Assembly: GCF_004011505.1 (NCBI RefSeq) | Contig: NZ_SAUN01000001.1 | Coordinates: 4,092,001-4,156,000 of the forward strand | Source: Nonomuraea polychroma | Lineage (GTDB): Bacteria; Actinomycetota; Actinomycetes; Streptosporangiales; Streptosporangiaceae | Length of the DNA: 64,000 nucleotides | Direction: 5' to 3' | Shown here: positions 44,524-53,456 of the stretch, one piece after another | How positions within the stretch are numbered: the first letter of the stretch is position 1 | Layout of the letters: each line of letters starts with the position of its first letter | The notes under the pieces: model-generated | The model's input: the letters and a program-made list of their open reading frames with translations, nothing else | Database searches by the model: none | Told to the model about the DNA's origin: nothing | Program-made: the position numbers and the translations under genes

Positions 44524-44730
44524 ACAGGCGCAGCCCGGCTCATCGGCAAACGCCGGACGATGGAGTGGTACATCCGGGAGGAGACGCTGCGCGAGGCCAA
44601 CACCGCCATCGTCAACCACCACTACGGCCTGGAGCTGGCCAAGGTGTTCGGCGGCGGCACCATGTCCAGCTCGGACGGCCAGCGCTTCCCCGTACGCGGT
44701 AAGAGCGTCGGCGCCCGCACCTTGTGTAAG
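44524..44730 (+). pseudogene. Tn3-family transposase fragment
   Basis: A single frame reads GTGAARLIGKRRTMEWYIRE, ETLREANTAIVNHHYGLELA and KVFGGGTMSSSDGQRFPVRG. The TMSSSDGQRFPV segment is diagnostic of the DDE domain of Tn3-family transposases. About 65 residues remain of roughly 1000, and no ends or resolvase are nearby. Confidence 0.85.
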
Positions 44731-44751
44731 GGCCGTTCGGTCACTCGTCCC

Positions 44752-45432
44752 TTACCCGCCGCGTTGCTGATGCGTCGTGCGCATCATGGCCCGATACATC
44801 TGCCGGGATGTGGGCGGATCGGGCAGGGACTGTGCGGCCGGGGCGGCGCAGGCTTGCAGGAGATAGCCGACGAGCCGACGCCAGGTTTCCGGGGCGGCGT
44901 CGGCGGTGGCGGCCAGGACGCCGGCGTTGGCCATGAGGAACATGGGCATGTCCACCGCGACGAAGTCCGCCCGTAGTTTCCCGGCGGCTTTGGCGCGATC
45001 GACCAGTGCGATGAAGTCGGCGTAGGCCCGCTCGCGGTCGGCTTCGAACCGTTTGGCGGTCGGGAAGGTCATGGTCAGCACCGTGGTGAAGCCGCGGTCA
45101 CCGGCCTGCATCGCGCAGATCCGTTCGACGAAGTCACAGAATCCGTGCCACGGGTCGGGGTCGGCCAGCGCCTGCCGCGCGGCGTCGGCGTACGCGGTCA
45201 TCTTGGCCTCGAACGCGGCGGCGATGAGCTCGGCGCGGGTCGGATACCGCCGGTAGAGGGTGCCGACGCCGACGCCGGCACGGCGGGCGATCTCCTCCAT
45301 CGGCACGTCAAGGCCAAGTTCGGCGAAGGCCTGCCGGGCGGCGGTGACGATGCGTTGCCGGTTGCGTTCAGCGTCGACGCGCAGTCCTGGGCCGTCGGAG
45401 GCTGGGGATGAGGCCGGCGGTGTCATGTGCAT
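44752..45432 (-). CDS. TetR/AcrR family transcriptional regulator
   Basis: The protein has 226 residues. The HTH is NRQRIVTAARQAFAELGLDVPMEEIARRAGVGVGTLYRRYPTRAELIAAAFEAK, followed by a helical sensor domain. It is divergent from the dehydrogenase/DoxX/SDR operon; two identical palindromes in the 98-base spacer are its probable binding sites. TetR proteins next to quinone-oxidoreductase and DoxX genes usually respond to electrophiles or quinones. Its 3' end reaches the Tn3 fragment. Confidence 0.88.
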   Translation of the reverse strand: MHMTPPASSPASDGPGLRVDAERNRQRIVTAARQAFAELGLDVPMEEIARRAGVGVGTLYRRYPTRAELIAAAFEAKMTAYADAARQALADPDPWHGFCDFVERICAMQAGDRGFTTVLTMTFPTAKRFEADRERAYADFIALVDRAKAAGKLRADFVAVDMPMFLMANAGVLAATADAAPETWRRLVGYLLQACAAPAAQSLPDPPTSRQMYRAMMRTTHQQRGG

Positions 45433-45444
45433 CAGCCTAGCTTG

Positions 45445-45510
45445 AAGTGGAGAATGCCGTCCACTTGTGTGCTACGCTCGCGGCCATCAAGTGGAGACCA
45501 GCTTCCACTT
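45445..45510. promoter_or_regulatory. Twin AAGTGGA-N8-TCCACTT operators
   Basis: Two copies of AAGTGGA-N8-TCCACTT lie at 45445-45466 and 45489-45510, 44 bases apart centre to centre (about four helical turns, same face). They occupy the whole spacer between the TetR gene and its target operon. Confidence 0.75.
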
Positions 45511-45530
45511 CTTGATCCGGAGGTCCGCAA

Positions 45531-46451
45531 ATGCGCGCAGTCGTCCTTGCTGAACAGGGCGGGAGCCCGACGCTGACCGAACTGCCCACACCTGAGGCCG
45601 GTGCGGGCGAGGTGCTGGTTCGGGTGCAGGCGTCGTCGCTGAACGGGTTCGACGTGTCGGTCGTCGCCGGCCGCCTGGCCGGCATGATGGAGCACCGTTT
45701 CCCGGTGGTGCTGGGCATGGACTTCGCCGGTACGGTCGCCGCCGTCGGTGAGAGTGCGACCCGGTTCGCCGTCGGTGACCCGGTGTTCGGCGTGATGGCC
45801 AAGGAGTTCCTCGGCGACGGCGGGTTCGGTGAGTATGTGGTGGTCGGCGAGCAGCACGGCGTCACCGTCCGGCCCGACGACGTCGACGTGGCGGCCGCGG
45901 GCGCGCTCGGCGTGGCCGGCACCGCCGCTGTCGACGCCCTTGATGCGGTCGCCCCGCAGGCCGGCGAGACGGTCCTGATCAGTGGCGCGACCGGTGGGGT
46001 TGGTGCGATCGCGATCCAGTACGCCACCGCGGCCGGCGCCAAGGTGATCGCCACCGCCCGGCCCGGGGCCGAGACGGACTTCGTCCGCGGGCTCGGCGCC
46101 ACCGACGTGGTGGATCACACCGGTGACCTGGCCGCCCAGGTCCGCGCGATCAGCCCCGCCGGGGTCGACGCGGTCCTGCACCTGGCCGGTGACACCGGCG
46201 TCCTGACCGGTCTGCTCACCGACAAGGGCCGGCTGGCCGGCACCCGGGGACTGGGACCGGACCAGCACCCGGCGGCCGTCGCGATCATGGCCAGCCCGAC
46301 CGTCGCCACCCTCGACCGGCTCGCTACCGACGTCGCGGCCGGCCGGATCACGGTGCCGGTCACGCGTACCTATGCCCTGGCCGAGGTGCCCGCCGCTTTC
46401 GCCGACTTCGCCGCCGGCACCATCGGCAAACTCGCCGTCACCGTCGCCTGA
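45531..46451 (+). CDS. Zinc-type alcohol dehydrogenase-like NADPH quinone oxidoreductase
   Basis: The protein has 306 residues. The catalytic GroES-like domain starts MRAVVLAEQGGSPTLTELPT and contains VLGMDFAGTVAAVG; the nucleotide-binding motif is TVLISGATGGVGAIAIQYA (GxGxxG variant AxGGVG), and it lacks zinc ligands, like QOR-type medium-chain reductases. It reduces quinones or alpha,beta-unsaturated carbonyls with NADPH. GGAGG precedes ATG 45531. First gene of an operon with DoxX and an SDR under TetR control. Confidence 0.88.
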   Translation: MRAVVLAEQGGSPTLTELPTPEAGAGEVLVRVQASSLNGFDVSVVAGRLAGMMEHRFPVVLGMDFAGTVAAVGESATRFAVGDPVFGVMAKEFLGDGGFGEYVVVGEQHGVTVRPDDVDVAAAGALGVAGTAAVDALDAVAPQAGETVLISGATGGVGAIAIQYATAAGAKVIATARPGAETDFVRGLGATDVVDHTGDLAAQVRAISPAGVDAVLHLAGDTGVLTGLLTDKGRLAGTRGLGPDQHPAAVAIMASPTVATLDRLATDVAAGRITVPVTRTYALAEVPAAFADFAAGTIGKLAVTVA

Positions 46452-46486
46452 TCCCGCCCCCACCCCCGGAAGAGACGTCTCGCTAC

Positions 46487-46858
46487 ATGAACATGTTCCT
46501 GTGGATCGTCCAGGCGATCCTCGCCGCGATGTTCGCCACCGCCGGGCTGATGAAGGCCACCCAGCCCAAGGAGAAGCTCGCCCCGAGACTGCCGTGGGTT
46601 GAGGACTTCTCCGCGCCCACAGTGCGGTTCATCGGCGTCGTGGAACTGCTCGGCGCGATCGGGCTGATCCTGCCCGCCGCGACCGGTATCGCGCCGGCCC
46701 TCACCCCCACCGCCGCGACCGGGCTGGCGATCACCATGGTTCTCGCCGCCGCCACCCATATCCGCCGCAAGGAGCCGTCCGGGGTCGCGTTCAACGCCGT
46801 CCTGTTCGCCCTCGCCGTGTTCGTTGCCTGGGGCCGGTTCGGCCCGTACGCCTTCTGA
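46487..46858 (+). CDS. DoxX family membrane protein
   Basis: The protein has 123 residues with four predicted membrane helices: IVQAILAAMFATAGLMKA, then FIGVVELLGAIGLILPAATG, ALTPTAATGLAITMVLAAATH and AVLFALAVFVAWGRF. The ATAGLMKA and VELLGAIGLILP segments are typical of DoxX-like proteins, which associate with quinone or thiol redox systems. It is in the operon downstream of the quinone reductase. Confidence 0.85.
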   Translation: MNMFLWIVQAILAAMFATAGLMKATQPKEKLAPRLPWVEDFSAPTVRFIGVVELLGAIGLILPAATGIAPALTPTAATGLAITMVLAAATHIRRKEPSGVAFNAVLFALAVFVAWGRFGPYAF

Positions 46859-46916
46859 CCGGTCAACCCTGACCCGTCTGGCCCGGTCCGACACCTCGCA
46901 TCCACCAGGAGATCAC

Positions 46917-47591
46917 ATGCCCACCATCGTCATTGTCGGCGCCGGCCCCGGCCTCGGCCTGTCCATCGGCAAAGTCTTCGGCCGCAACGGCTTCACCGTC
47001 GCGCTCATCGCCCGGGATCAGGCCAAGCTGGACGCTCTGGCCGCGCAACTGCGCGAGCACGACATCGACGCGGCCGGCTTCGCCGCCGACATCATGGACC
47101 GGCCGTCCCTGGTGGACGCCTTCGACCGTATCAAGCAGCGCTACGGTGCCATCGACGTACTGGAGTACTCTCCGGCACCGCACAACCCGGTCCCCGGCAT
47201 CACCATGACGGGACCGCTGGAGGCCAGCGTAGACAATCTCCAGCCCCAGATCGACTTCTACCTGCACGGTGCGGTCACCGCCACCCAGCAGGTGCTCACC
47301 GCCATGCTCGACCGTGGCGCGGGCACGCTGCTGTACACCACCGGCGCATCCTCGGTGCACCCGAACCCGATGATGGGCAACGTGGGCCCGGCCGCCGCCG
47401 CACTGCGCAACTGGGTCCTCAGCCTCCACCAAGCCCTTGCCGGCACCGGCGTCTACGCCGCCCACGTACCGCTCAACGTCTGGATCGGCACCGGCGGGCC
47501 GGACACCGAGCCCGCCACCATCGCCGAGCTGTACTGGACGCTGCACGCCAAACGCGGCGACGCCGAACATCTCTACACCACACCCGCATGA
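46917..47591 (+). CDS. Short-chain dehydrogenase-like protein
   Basis: The protein has 224 residues. The nucleotide-binding glycine motif is VGAGPGLGLSIGKVFGRNG, DIMDRPSLVDAF follows, and a Ser-containing LLYTTGASSVHPNP segment is present, but the usual YxxxK is not evident; NVGPAAAALRNW stands in its place, as in non-catalytic or atypical SDRs. A ribosome site (CCAGGAGATC) precedes ATG 46917. Third gene of the TetR-controlled operon. Confidence 0.8.
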   Translation: MPTIVIVGAGPGLGLSIGKVFGRNGFTVALIARDQAKLDALAAQLREHDIDAAGFAADIMDRPSLVDAFDRIKQRYGAIDVLEYSPAPHNPVPGITMTGPLEASVDNLQPQIDFYLHGAVTATQQVLTAMLDRGAGTLLYTTGASSVHPNPMMGNVGPAAAALRNWVLSLHQALAGTGVYAAHVPLNVWIGTGGPDTEPATIAELYWTLHAKRGDAEHLYTTPA

Positions 47592-47782
47592 GGGCAAATC
47601 CGTTTACGACCAAGGTCGGTCAAGCCATGCCGCACGTACGGTCAAACGCCTGTACTTCGATGCTCCGCCGAGCAGGATCAGGCCCACGGAAGATGACCCA
47701 AACCGCCCCGTCCGGCTTCCGAAAGCAACCCTGATGTCCGAAAGTAGAAGAGAATGGCGCTGTGCGATCGAAGGGATAGGGC

Positions 47783-48010
47783 ATGGCGGATCAAGCGTGG
47801 CGCGTCTTCGAGGAGCAGGCGCGTGCCCAGATCACGGATCAGCTCACGAACGCGTTCGCCGACGATTGCAAACCCGAACAGGTCATCGAGGTGATCGATC
47901 GTGCCTGGCAACAGTTCGACCGGGCGCCCATCAGGGATTTCGTCCCCCTGTTCGCCGCCAGAATCGCCCGGGAAGAACTCCGCCGCCTAAGTGCGGCACA
48001 GCAAGGATGA
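47783..48010 (+). CDS. Small three-helix-bundle protein
   Basis: The protein has 75 residues: AWRVFEEQARAQITDQLTNA, then CKPEQVIEVIDRAWQQFDRAPIRDFVPLFAARIAREEL. This three-helix layout recurs as the N-terminal domain of some low-molecular-weight phosphatase-like proteins and as stand-alone proteins in actinomycetes, probably a protein-protein interaction module. AAGGGATAGGGC before ATG 47783 is the ribosome site. Function unknown. Confidence 0.65.
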   Translation: MADQAWRVFEEQARAQITDQLTNAFADDCKPEQVIEVIDRAWQQFDRAPIRDFVPLFAARIAREELRRLSAAQQG

Positions 48011-48084
48011 TCTTTTCTGCAAGCTACCGCGGGCGGAACAGTACCCACGACAGGGCGGCCGGCGCAGCGGCCCTGGTTCGGGGT

Positions 48085-48225
48085 ACGGGCGTTACCTCCC
48101 TCTCGCTCGCGGTGGGCGCGCATCACCCCCGAGCAGGCGGCCTACCGGCCTACGGCGGCAACCGTCGCGTCAAGGGACTGCGACGGGAGGAGGTCGCTGC
48201 GGCCACAACACCGGCCGAGCGGCGG
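48085..48225 (+). pseudogene. XRE-type (MmyB-like) regulator fragment, frameshifted
   Basis: The start of a helix-turn-helix regulator is visible in two frames: RSRWARITPEQA, then GLPAYGGNRRVKGLRREEVAA. The pattern LP-x-GGNRRVxGLRREEVA is typical of actinomycete MmyB-like XRE regulators. Nothing follows, so only the first 35-40 residues survive. Confidence 0.65.
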
Positions 48226-48317
48226 GAAGCCGTCGATGGATCATGCCGCCGCCCTACCCCGTCCCCGGCATGTGACACGATCTCAACGAGAGCACACGAT
48301 GCTCGCGCGGTGGCAGT

Positions 48318-48770
48318 TCAGGTTCGCCGCCTGAGCTGATCCAGCCTGCGCACGGCATCGCCAAAGACAAGGTTCAGGACGGCCTCACTGCGCTGATCGT
48401 CCGCGCCTGCGGCGATGATCGCCGGCACCGCCGGATAGCCGCGCAGGCCGACCTCGGTCGGCCGTCCCGCAGAGATGATCGTGTAGACCTCGCGGATCGG
48501 GGAAGGTGTGGACGGCCCTGACCTGTTCGGCGAGTTCGTCGGCGGCCGCGCCCGCCAGGAGGGCGCCGAGCACGCCCTCGTTGCGCACCGCCAGCTCGAT
48601 CCCGTCAAGATAGGTCTCGTCGTTCGGCCATTGGTGTGCCACACCAGGCGAGCTCATGGCCGATCGCTCGTATGGGGGAAGCGGCTCAACGCGCAAACGC
48701 ATGACGCCCGGATGCCTGCTCCACGGGCGTGCGACGTGCTCGGTCAGGTACCGATGGAACGCCTCGCTGT
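48318..48770 (-). pseudogene. EthD/DUF-like dimeric ferredoxin-fold protein, frameshifted
   Basis: Frame one reads AFHRYLTEHVARPWSRHPGV, LRVEPLPPYERSA and VRAVHTFPD; frame two continues IREVYTIISAGRPTEVGLRG and SEAVLNLVFGDAVRRL. A single extra base in a C4 run near 48508 separates them. The N-terminal few residues are replaced by a dispersed repeat copy at 48771-48836. The fold is like EthD-domain proteins, with unknown role. Confidence 0.65.
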
Positions 48771-48836
48771 GTTTACCTGAGGATTTCGGGTAAATCGGGT
48801 GGCACCGTCCGCCGGTCGGGCACACGGCTGGAGTTG
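48771..48836. repeat. Dispersed repeat, short copy A
   Basis: It begins TTTACCTGAGGATTTCGGG and ends GCCGGTCGGGCACACGGC, with an internal deletion relative to copy B at 54587-54833. The first 22 bases form an imperfect inverted repeat TTTACC...GGGTAAA. Confidence 0.6.
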
Positions 48837-48877
48837 ATGCCCTTCTTCAAGACTTTCCGTCCGTGTAGGGCGGACGT

Positions 48878-49834
48878 TCAGCGGAACAGGTGGGCATTCT
48901 CGAGCGCCCAGTCATCGAAACCGCGCAGCGGGCGGCTGATGATCTCGCGTACGGACGGCCGCTGGTCGAGCGTCCACTGGGTGAGCTCGGCGAGCCGGGC
49001 GCCGTACTCCTGGAGGGCGTACAGCGTCACGTCGATGCCGCTGTCGGGCCAGCCGCGACGCCGCCAGTTCGCGCGGCTGTCGTCGGGCGTCACCTCGACG
49101 GCGGCGATGTCGCATCCGATGGCTTGGGCGATGCTCGCCACCCGTGACCGGGTGCTGATCGGTAGTCCGACCGCTTCGAGAACGGTGCCGACATAGTCAT
49201 CGGCGTGCAGCGCCGCCATCGCGACGGCGGCGAGGTCGTCCTCGTGGATGAAGGGATAGTGGCCGTCCTCCATGAAGGCCTCGCGCACCATGCGCTCAGC
49301 CCGGATAGTGTCCGGCCAGTCCGACCCCGTGGCCGGGTAGGTACCTTCGATCATCGCGCCCATCACTGCTGACGGGCGGATGTGGGTCCACTCCATGCCC
49401 GAGCCTTCGACGGCCCGCTCGATGGCCAGCCAGAACCACGTCTCGGGCGGGTATGCCTCCTCGTATTCCGGCCCGTGCGAGGACAGCGTGACGATCCGCC
49501 GCACTCCGGCACCCTGGGCGGCTTCCAGCGCATCCTGCACCGTCGCCGGCACGGCTCCGGCAAGAAAGACGCCGTCAACGCCGGCGAAGACCTCCGGGCG
49601 CTCCAGCGGCCGGGTGATGGACCCCTCGGCGACCTCGACGCCGTCGGGCCAGCCGTCCAGCTGGTCGGGTTCGGCAAGAACGCGTACTCGTTCCCCGGCA
49701 TCCAGCAGCTGGCGCGCCAGGCTCCGTCCGACGATCCCCGTGGGGCTGCTGCCCGCGTCCTTCCTGGCGCTGACGGCAGTCAGCAGGCGAAGTGGAGGTT
49801 GCGACGCACTCGTGACCCGCTTGATTCCACTCAT
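48878..49834 (-). CDS. NmrA-like NAD(P)H-binding protein
   Basis: The protein has 318 residues from ATG 49834. SLARQLLDAGERVRVLAEPDQ, GVEVAEGSI, VDGVFLAGAVPATVQDALEAA and GVRRIVTLSSHGPEYEE are the Rossmann core of NmrA/YtfG-like reductases or sensors; the C-terminal ISTRSRVASIAQAIGCDI and terminal helix complete it. The dinucleotide loop is odd: the normal VTGATGxVG appears as AGSSPTGIVG after an atypical N-terminal leader, so binding of the cofactor may be impaired or the N-terminus may be rearranged. Confidence 0.75.
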   Translation of the reverse strand: MSGIKRVTSASQPPLRLLTAVSARKDAGSSPTGIVGRSLARQLLDAGERVRVLAEPDQLDGWPDGVEVAEGSITRPLERPEVFAGVDGVFLAGAVPATVQDALEAAQGAGVRRIVTLSSHGPEYEEAYPPETWFWLAIERAVEGSGMEWTHIRPSAVMGAMIEGTYPATGSDWPDTIRAERMVREAFMEDGHYPFIHEDDLAAVAMAALHADDYVGTVLEAVGLPISTRSRVASIAQAIGCDIAAVEVTPDDSRANWRRRGWPDSGIDVTLYALQEYGARLAELTQWTLDQRPSVREIISRPLRGFDDWALENAHLFR

Positions 49835-50309
49835 GGCAAGACCCTCCAACGCGAAAGTGGAGATCTTGCGCCACCCCAAGTGATCGAGGGGAGGTTGCGG
49901 ATCTGACGCCGCCAACATTATCAGCCCCCACGCATCAACTGGGGGCCGCCTGCCGGGCCAGCTACGAGCGGGCTGAGTAGCGACGCCGCTGGCTTCGCTC
50001 ATGCTACGGACCGCACCGTCGCTCCCCCATGAAAGGGCCTTTGGCGCTGGGCTTCGACCTCGCCCGTTTCCAGACGAAGCCGCCAGCCTGCTACCGGGCC
50101 TCCTGGCAGCTACCCGGGAGCGGTGCAACCAGCGGTGGTGATCTACGCGACCCACGCGAAGTCCGGACCGGCGCGTCCGCGCAAGCTCCGCACCACCTCG
50201 CTGGCCGAGGAGGAGCCTGCGGGTTCACTCGTCTCCTGACTCGGGGATGCCAAGAGAGACCCGGAACGGTGACGGGCCGGGCGGCCATGTCCGGCCCGTC
50301 ATCAGGCCG
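49835..50309. other. Intergenic region with weak relic
   Basis: At about 50140-50250 the plus strand reads VVIYATHAKSGPARPRKLRT and a short C-terminal tail, which looks protein-like but could not be identified. No palindrome or promoter stands out in these 475 bases. Confidence 0.3.
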
Positions 50310-50660
50310 CCGGGGGCTGGGACCTGGCGCGGCGAGTCAGCGGTCGGAGCGTCAGCGCGGTGGTGCTGACGTTCATGTAGTCATCGGGAGGACCCGGTCC
50401 TGCACGCCGGCCCCGACCAGCGCCTCCCAGGCCCGCTCCACCTGGGCGATGCGGACGGACCACGTTGGCCATCAAGCAGCCGGCCATATCAAGCAGGATC
50501 ACCTGCTGATGCGGCCCGGTGAGGATGTCGGCCGACTTCACCATGAAGTGCCGCTGGTTCCGCGCACCGTGACCCATCGATGCCAACAAGCCCGATCCGA
50601 TGAACTCGGCCGACAAGGTCACCATGTCGCGCGGTTCGCCTAGCACGACCCCGCACATCG
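50310..50660 (-). pseudogene. Quinolinate synthase (NadA) fragment, frameshifted
   Basis: One frame gives HFMVKSADILTGPHQQVILL, DMAGCLMAN; a second gives QVERAWEALVGAGVQDRVLP; the first resumes at DYMNVSTTALTLRP. The ILTGPHQQVILPD-AAGCSMAD core and YxNSxA segment identify NadA, an iron-sulfur enzyme of NAD synthesis. The cluster-ligand Cys in AGC survives but the rest is fragmented. A functional nadA must lie elsewhere. Confidence 0.6.
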
Positions 50661-50712
50661 CTGCCGCGGTGAAGGCGCAAAGCCAGGCCAGGCGCCGCCG
50701 TACTCCTGCTGG

Positions 50713-51612
50713 TCACATGACCATGGCAAGCTCCTCGGCCGAGATAGGACGGAAAGTGGACAGCGCTGCCACCAGGTCAGCCTCAGCGATACCCGAACCA
50801 TTGAGCATGACCAGCGCATCGCCCGACCTGGCGAAGACGGTGACCCAGGAGGACCCGGCACCGGTCCGGACCCATCGGTCTCCCGGGAGCGATTTGCATC
50901 GCAGCGGAACTCCAAAGTTCTCGGTGACCGCCAGGCAGGAATCCCTCGGGTTTCCAGCCGCGGCGGGCCAGACCGTGACCTGGATCTCGGAGAATCCCCG
51001 ATTCGGCGTGGCGTCCCGCCAGTACTCCAGCCAGGTGGACGGTTCCGGCTCCCGCTGCCCGGCGGCATTGAGATCCACGTGGACCAGCCGGTAACCCTGG
51101 ATCGCTGGAGCGATCAGCGGCACGCCGGACCTCTCGAAGCTACGGACTTCCAACCAGGCCAGGATCTGCGGCTTGTACTGCGCCGCGCCCCAGGATCCGA
51201 GGGGCACGACTACGGCCAGGGCTACCGCCCACCAGCGAAGGGGCAACATGAACGACCACGCCGACAGGGCGAAGCCGACCACACCACCGACCACGTAGAC
51301 AGGGGCGACAAGGGCCGGCAGAGGGCCGAACAGCTCCGACTCCGGCACCGGCACCAGCACCGCGAGGGCACCAATGAGCAACCAAGTCGCAGAGCCCCCG
51401 ACAAGACCGACCACGCCCCAGCGCGGCAGCCCGGCCAGCCGCGCGCCTACCGTGCCCAGGATTATCGCCAGAAGGAACATGGCCGCCGGGAGAACGGTCC
51501 CGTCGAGCTCTTCCCCCTGCATGTCCGCCCAGATGATGGCCGTGGGGATGCCCGTCACCAACCCGATGAGGGCTGCACGCCCCAGGACAGCCTTGGCCGG
51601 TAAATCCTGCAT
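50713..51612 (-). CDS. Membrane protein of unknown function with extracytoplasmic domain
   Basis: About 299 residues from ATG 51612 (in-frame ATG 51636 is an alternative). Six or so hydrophobic segments fill the first half (AVLGRAALIGLVTGIPTAII, VVGLVGGSATWLLIGALAVL, FGPLPALVAPVYVVGGVVGF and so on), followed by an extracytoplasmic C-terminal domain from about residue 160 (VDLNAAGQREPEPSTWLEYW, DSCLAVTENFGVPLRCK, SSWVTVFARSGDALVML). Two Cys in that part may pair. No family was recognised. An adjacent histidine-phosphatase relic is on the other strand. Confidence 0.7.
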   Translation of the reverse strand: MQDLPAKAVLGRAALIGLVTGIPTAIIWADMQGEELDGTVLPAAMFLLAIILGTVGARLAGLPRWGVVGLVGGSATWLLIGALAVLVPVPESELFGPLPALVAPVYVVGGVVGFALSAWSFMLPLRWWAVALAVVVPLGSWGAAQYKPQILAWLEVRSFERSGVPLIAPAIQGYRLVHVDLNAAGQREPEPSTWLEYWRDATPNRGFSEIQVTVWPAAAGNPRDSCLAVTENFGVPLRCKSLPGDRWVRTGAGSSWVTVFARSGDALVMLNGSGIAEADLVAALSTFRPISAEELAMVM

Positions 51613-51786
51613 GTCCCTATTGTTGCCGCTGACCATGCCAGAACGAGGCCAGAACAACTCAATCTGGCAGTGACGACAGGGCCCTTCTATGGATCACCGT
51701 GCGGACCCGCTGAGATGGACCGGGCTACGGAGTGGAAGAGTGGAAGAGCTAGCCGCGACCAGCCCCCTTGGAGAGAAACCCCGTAC

Positions 51787-51935
51787 ATGCGTTTGCTGCT
51801 CATAAGCCATGGCCAGACCGCTTTCAATCTCAAGCACCTCCTGGACACCGCCGAGCCAGGGCCCGCGCTGACCGCCTGGGCGAACAGCAGGCAGCCGTCC
51901 TCCCGGGATCGAGGAACGACGGGACACCCATTGAC
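51787..51935 (+). pseudogene. Histidine phosphatase fragment with altered catalytic motif
   Basis: ATG 51787 reads MRLLLISHGQTAFNLKHLLDTAEPGPALTA and then goes out of frame. The family signature RHG is SHG here, removing the phosphate-binding Arg. Only the first about 35 residues of a roughly 200-residue enzyme remain. Confidence 0.65.
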
Positions 51936-51959
51936 GGTAGGCGGCTGTTCGAGCAGGTC

Positions 51960-52575
51960 AGGGCGGTGAAGTCCTCGGCACGCCGGAGAAACCGGACGTG
52001 GCCGCTCCCCTCGGCCTCGCCCAGTTGGTCTTCGATCTGGAAAGCACATCGCCTGGCGCACCAGCTCCGGCCAGCGGGCCGATCTGCTGCTGGGCGATGA
52101 TCCGCTGTTCCCGCTGCCGACCAACGCGGCCCAGCGATCGGTGCTCGGGCGCCTGCAGCGCGACACCGCCGTCGTCGTCCAAGGCCCTCCCGGAACCGGT
52201 AAGACGCACACCATCGCCAACCTCATGGCCGCGTTGCTGGCACGCGGCAAACGGGTCCTGGTCACCAGCGCGAAAGACCAGGCCCTGACGGTGGTACGCG
52301 ACCAGCTGCCACCCGCTCTGCGGGACCTGTGCGTGCAGTTCTCCCACCGCTACGCCAAGGGCTCCGACGTGCTGGAACGTAGCATCTCCACGGTGTCGGA
52401 CCGGGTGGCGGGCAGCGATGCCGAACAGATTCGCCAGAACATCGCCCGGCTGCACCAACAGCGGACCCAAGCCCTTCAGCAACGCGCCCACCTGCAAGAC
52501 CAGGTCTTCGAGCTGCGCGAGAGCGAAACGCTGCGGATCAGCGCGGCCCTGGGACATGAGGGCACCCGCGCCAAC
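51960..52575 (+). pseudogene. Truncated SF1 helicase (DUF4011/DNA2-like) domain
   Basis: A long frame carries LLLGDDPLFPLPTNAAQRSV, the Q-like motif, then Walker A VVQGPPGTGKTHTIANLMAA, RVLVTSAKDQALTVVRDQLP and coiled-coil sequence (LHQQRTQALQQRAHLQDQV). The pattern matches DNA2/NAM7-like AAA domains. Sequence beyond about 52575 is the antisense of the next gene, so motifs II-VI are missing and the upstream part is frameshifted. Confidence 0.75.
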
Positions 52576-52581
52576 GAATCA

Positions 52582-53436
52582 CTACCGCTTCAGCACGTCG
52601 ACCAAGCTCGTGAGGCTGTCCTGGCCATGACCCGCGGCGACACCCCGGCGGAAGACCTCCAGGACGGCGGCCGGCAGTGAGCTGTCCACCCCGGACGCCC
52701 GCGTGGTGTGGACGACGTGCTCCAAGCTCGCCACCCCCATGGACACCCGGTCGACGTCCCCCTCGTGCCGGCCGGCGGCGATGCGCGGAGCATAGAATTC
52801 CAGGAAGTAGCGGAAATCCATGGTCTTGATGGCGTTCGGGAGGAACTGCTCCGCCGAGATCCCGTTGGCCTCCGCCACCGCCTGACCGTGCAGGTAGCCT
52901 GCCAGCCCGGTCCAGAACATGTCGATCCCGATCTGGTAGTACAGCACCGCCAGACCCGGATCCTCGCCGAGATAGTCGATCCCGGTCAGCACTTCCAGGG
53001 CACTCCGGTGCGCCTCGATCGCGTCCTTGGGGCCGCTGTAGTACGTCATGGCCTCCGGCGTGCCGATGACCGGAGGCGGCACCTGCACGCCACCGGTGAT
53101 CTGCACGGCCCCACGCTCGGCCAGCCATGCCGCCGCCCGGCGAGCGCGGTCCGGGATGTCCGAGGTGAGGTTGGCCACGGTGCGGCCGACCAGGGCGGTG
53201 GCCGGGGCCTGCTCCAGGATGGCGTACATGGCGTCATAGTCGATCAGGCTCAGCACCACCAGCTCACTGGCCGTCAGCGCCTCCTCGACGGATCCCGCCC
53301 GCTTGGCACCTCGGGTCACGAGCTCGTCGGCCTTGGCGGGCGTGCGGTTCCACACGGTCACCTCGTAGCCGCCGCTCACGTAGGCACCGGCCATCGCCTG
53401 CCCCATCGGCCCCAGACCGATCACGGTCACGTTCAT
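52582..53436 (-). CDS. Imine-reductase-like NADP-dependent dehydrogenase
   Basis: The protein has 284 residues from ATG 53436, the start best spaced from AGGAG; ATG 53442 would overlap it. The Rossmann motif is VTVIGLGPMGQAMAGAYVSGG (GxGxMG) followed by WNRTPAKADEL. The GGVQVPPPVIGTPEAMTYYSG segment is characteristic of imine reductases within the 6-phosphogluconate-dehydrogenase-like superfamily, and a long interdomain helix with YYQIGIDMFWTGLAGYLHGQ leads into the C-terminal dimerisation domain. It probably reduces a cyclic imine or iminium. Divergent from a TetR gene sharing twin operators. Confidence 0.87.
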   Translation of the reverse strand: MNVTVIGLGPMGQAMAGAYVSGGYEVTVWNRTPAKADELVTRGAKRAGSVEEALTASELVVLSLIDYDAMYAILEQAPATALVGRTVANLTSDIPDRARRAAAWLAERGAVQITGGVQVPPPVIGTPEAMTYYSGPKDAIEAHRSALEVLTGIDYLGEDPGLAVLYYQIGIDMFWTGLAGYLHGQAVAEANGISAEQFLPNAIKTMDFRYFLEFYAPRIAAGRHEGDVDRVSMGVASLEHVVHTTRASGVDSSLPAAVLEVFRRGVAAGHGQDSLTSLVDVLKR

Positions 53437-53456
53437 CGACATCTCCTGTCCATCAC

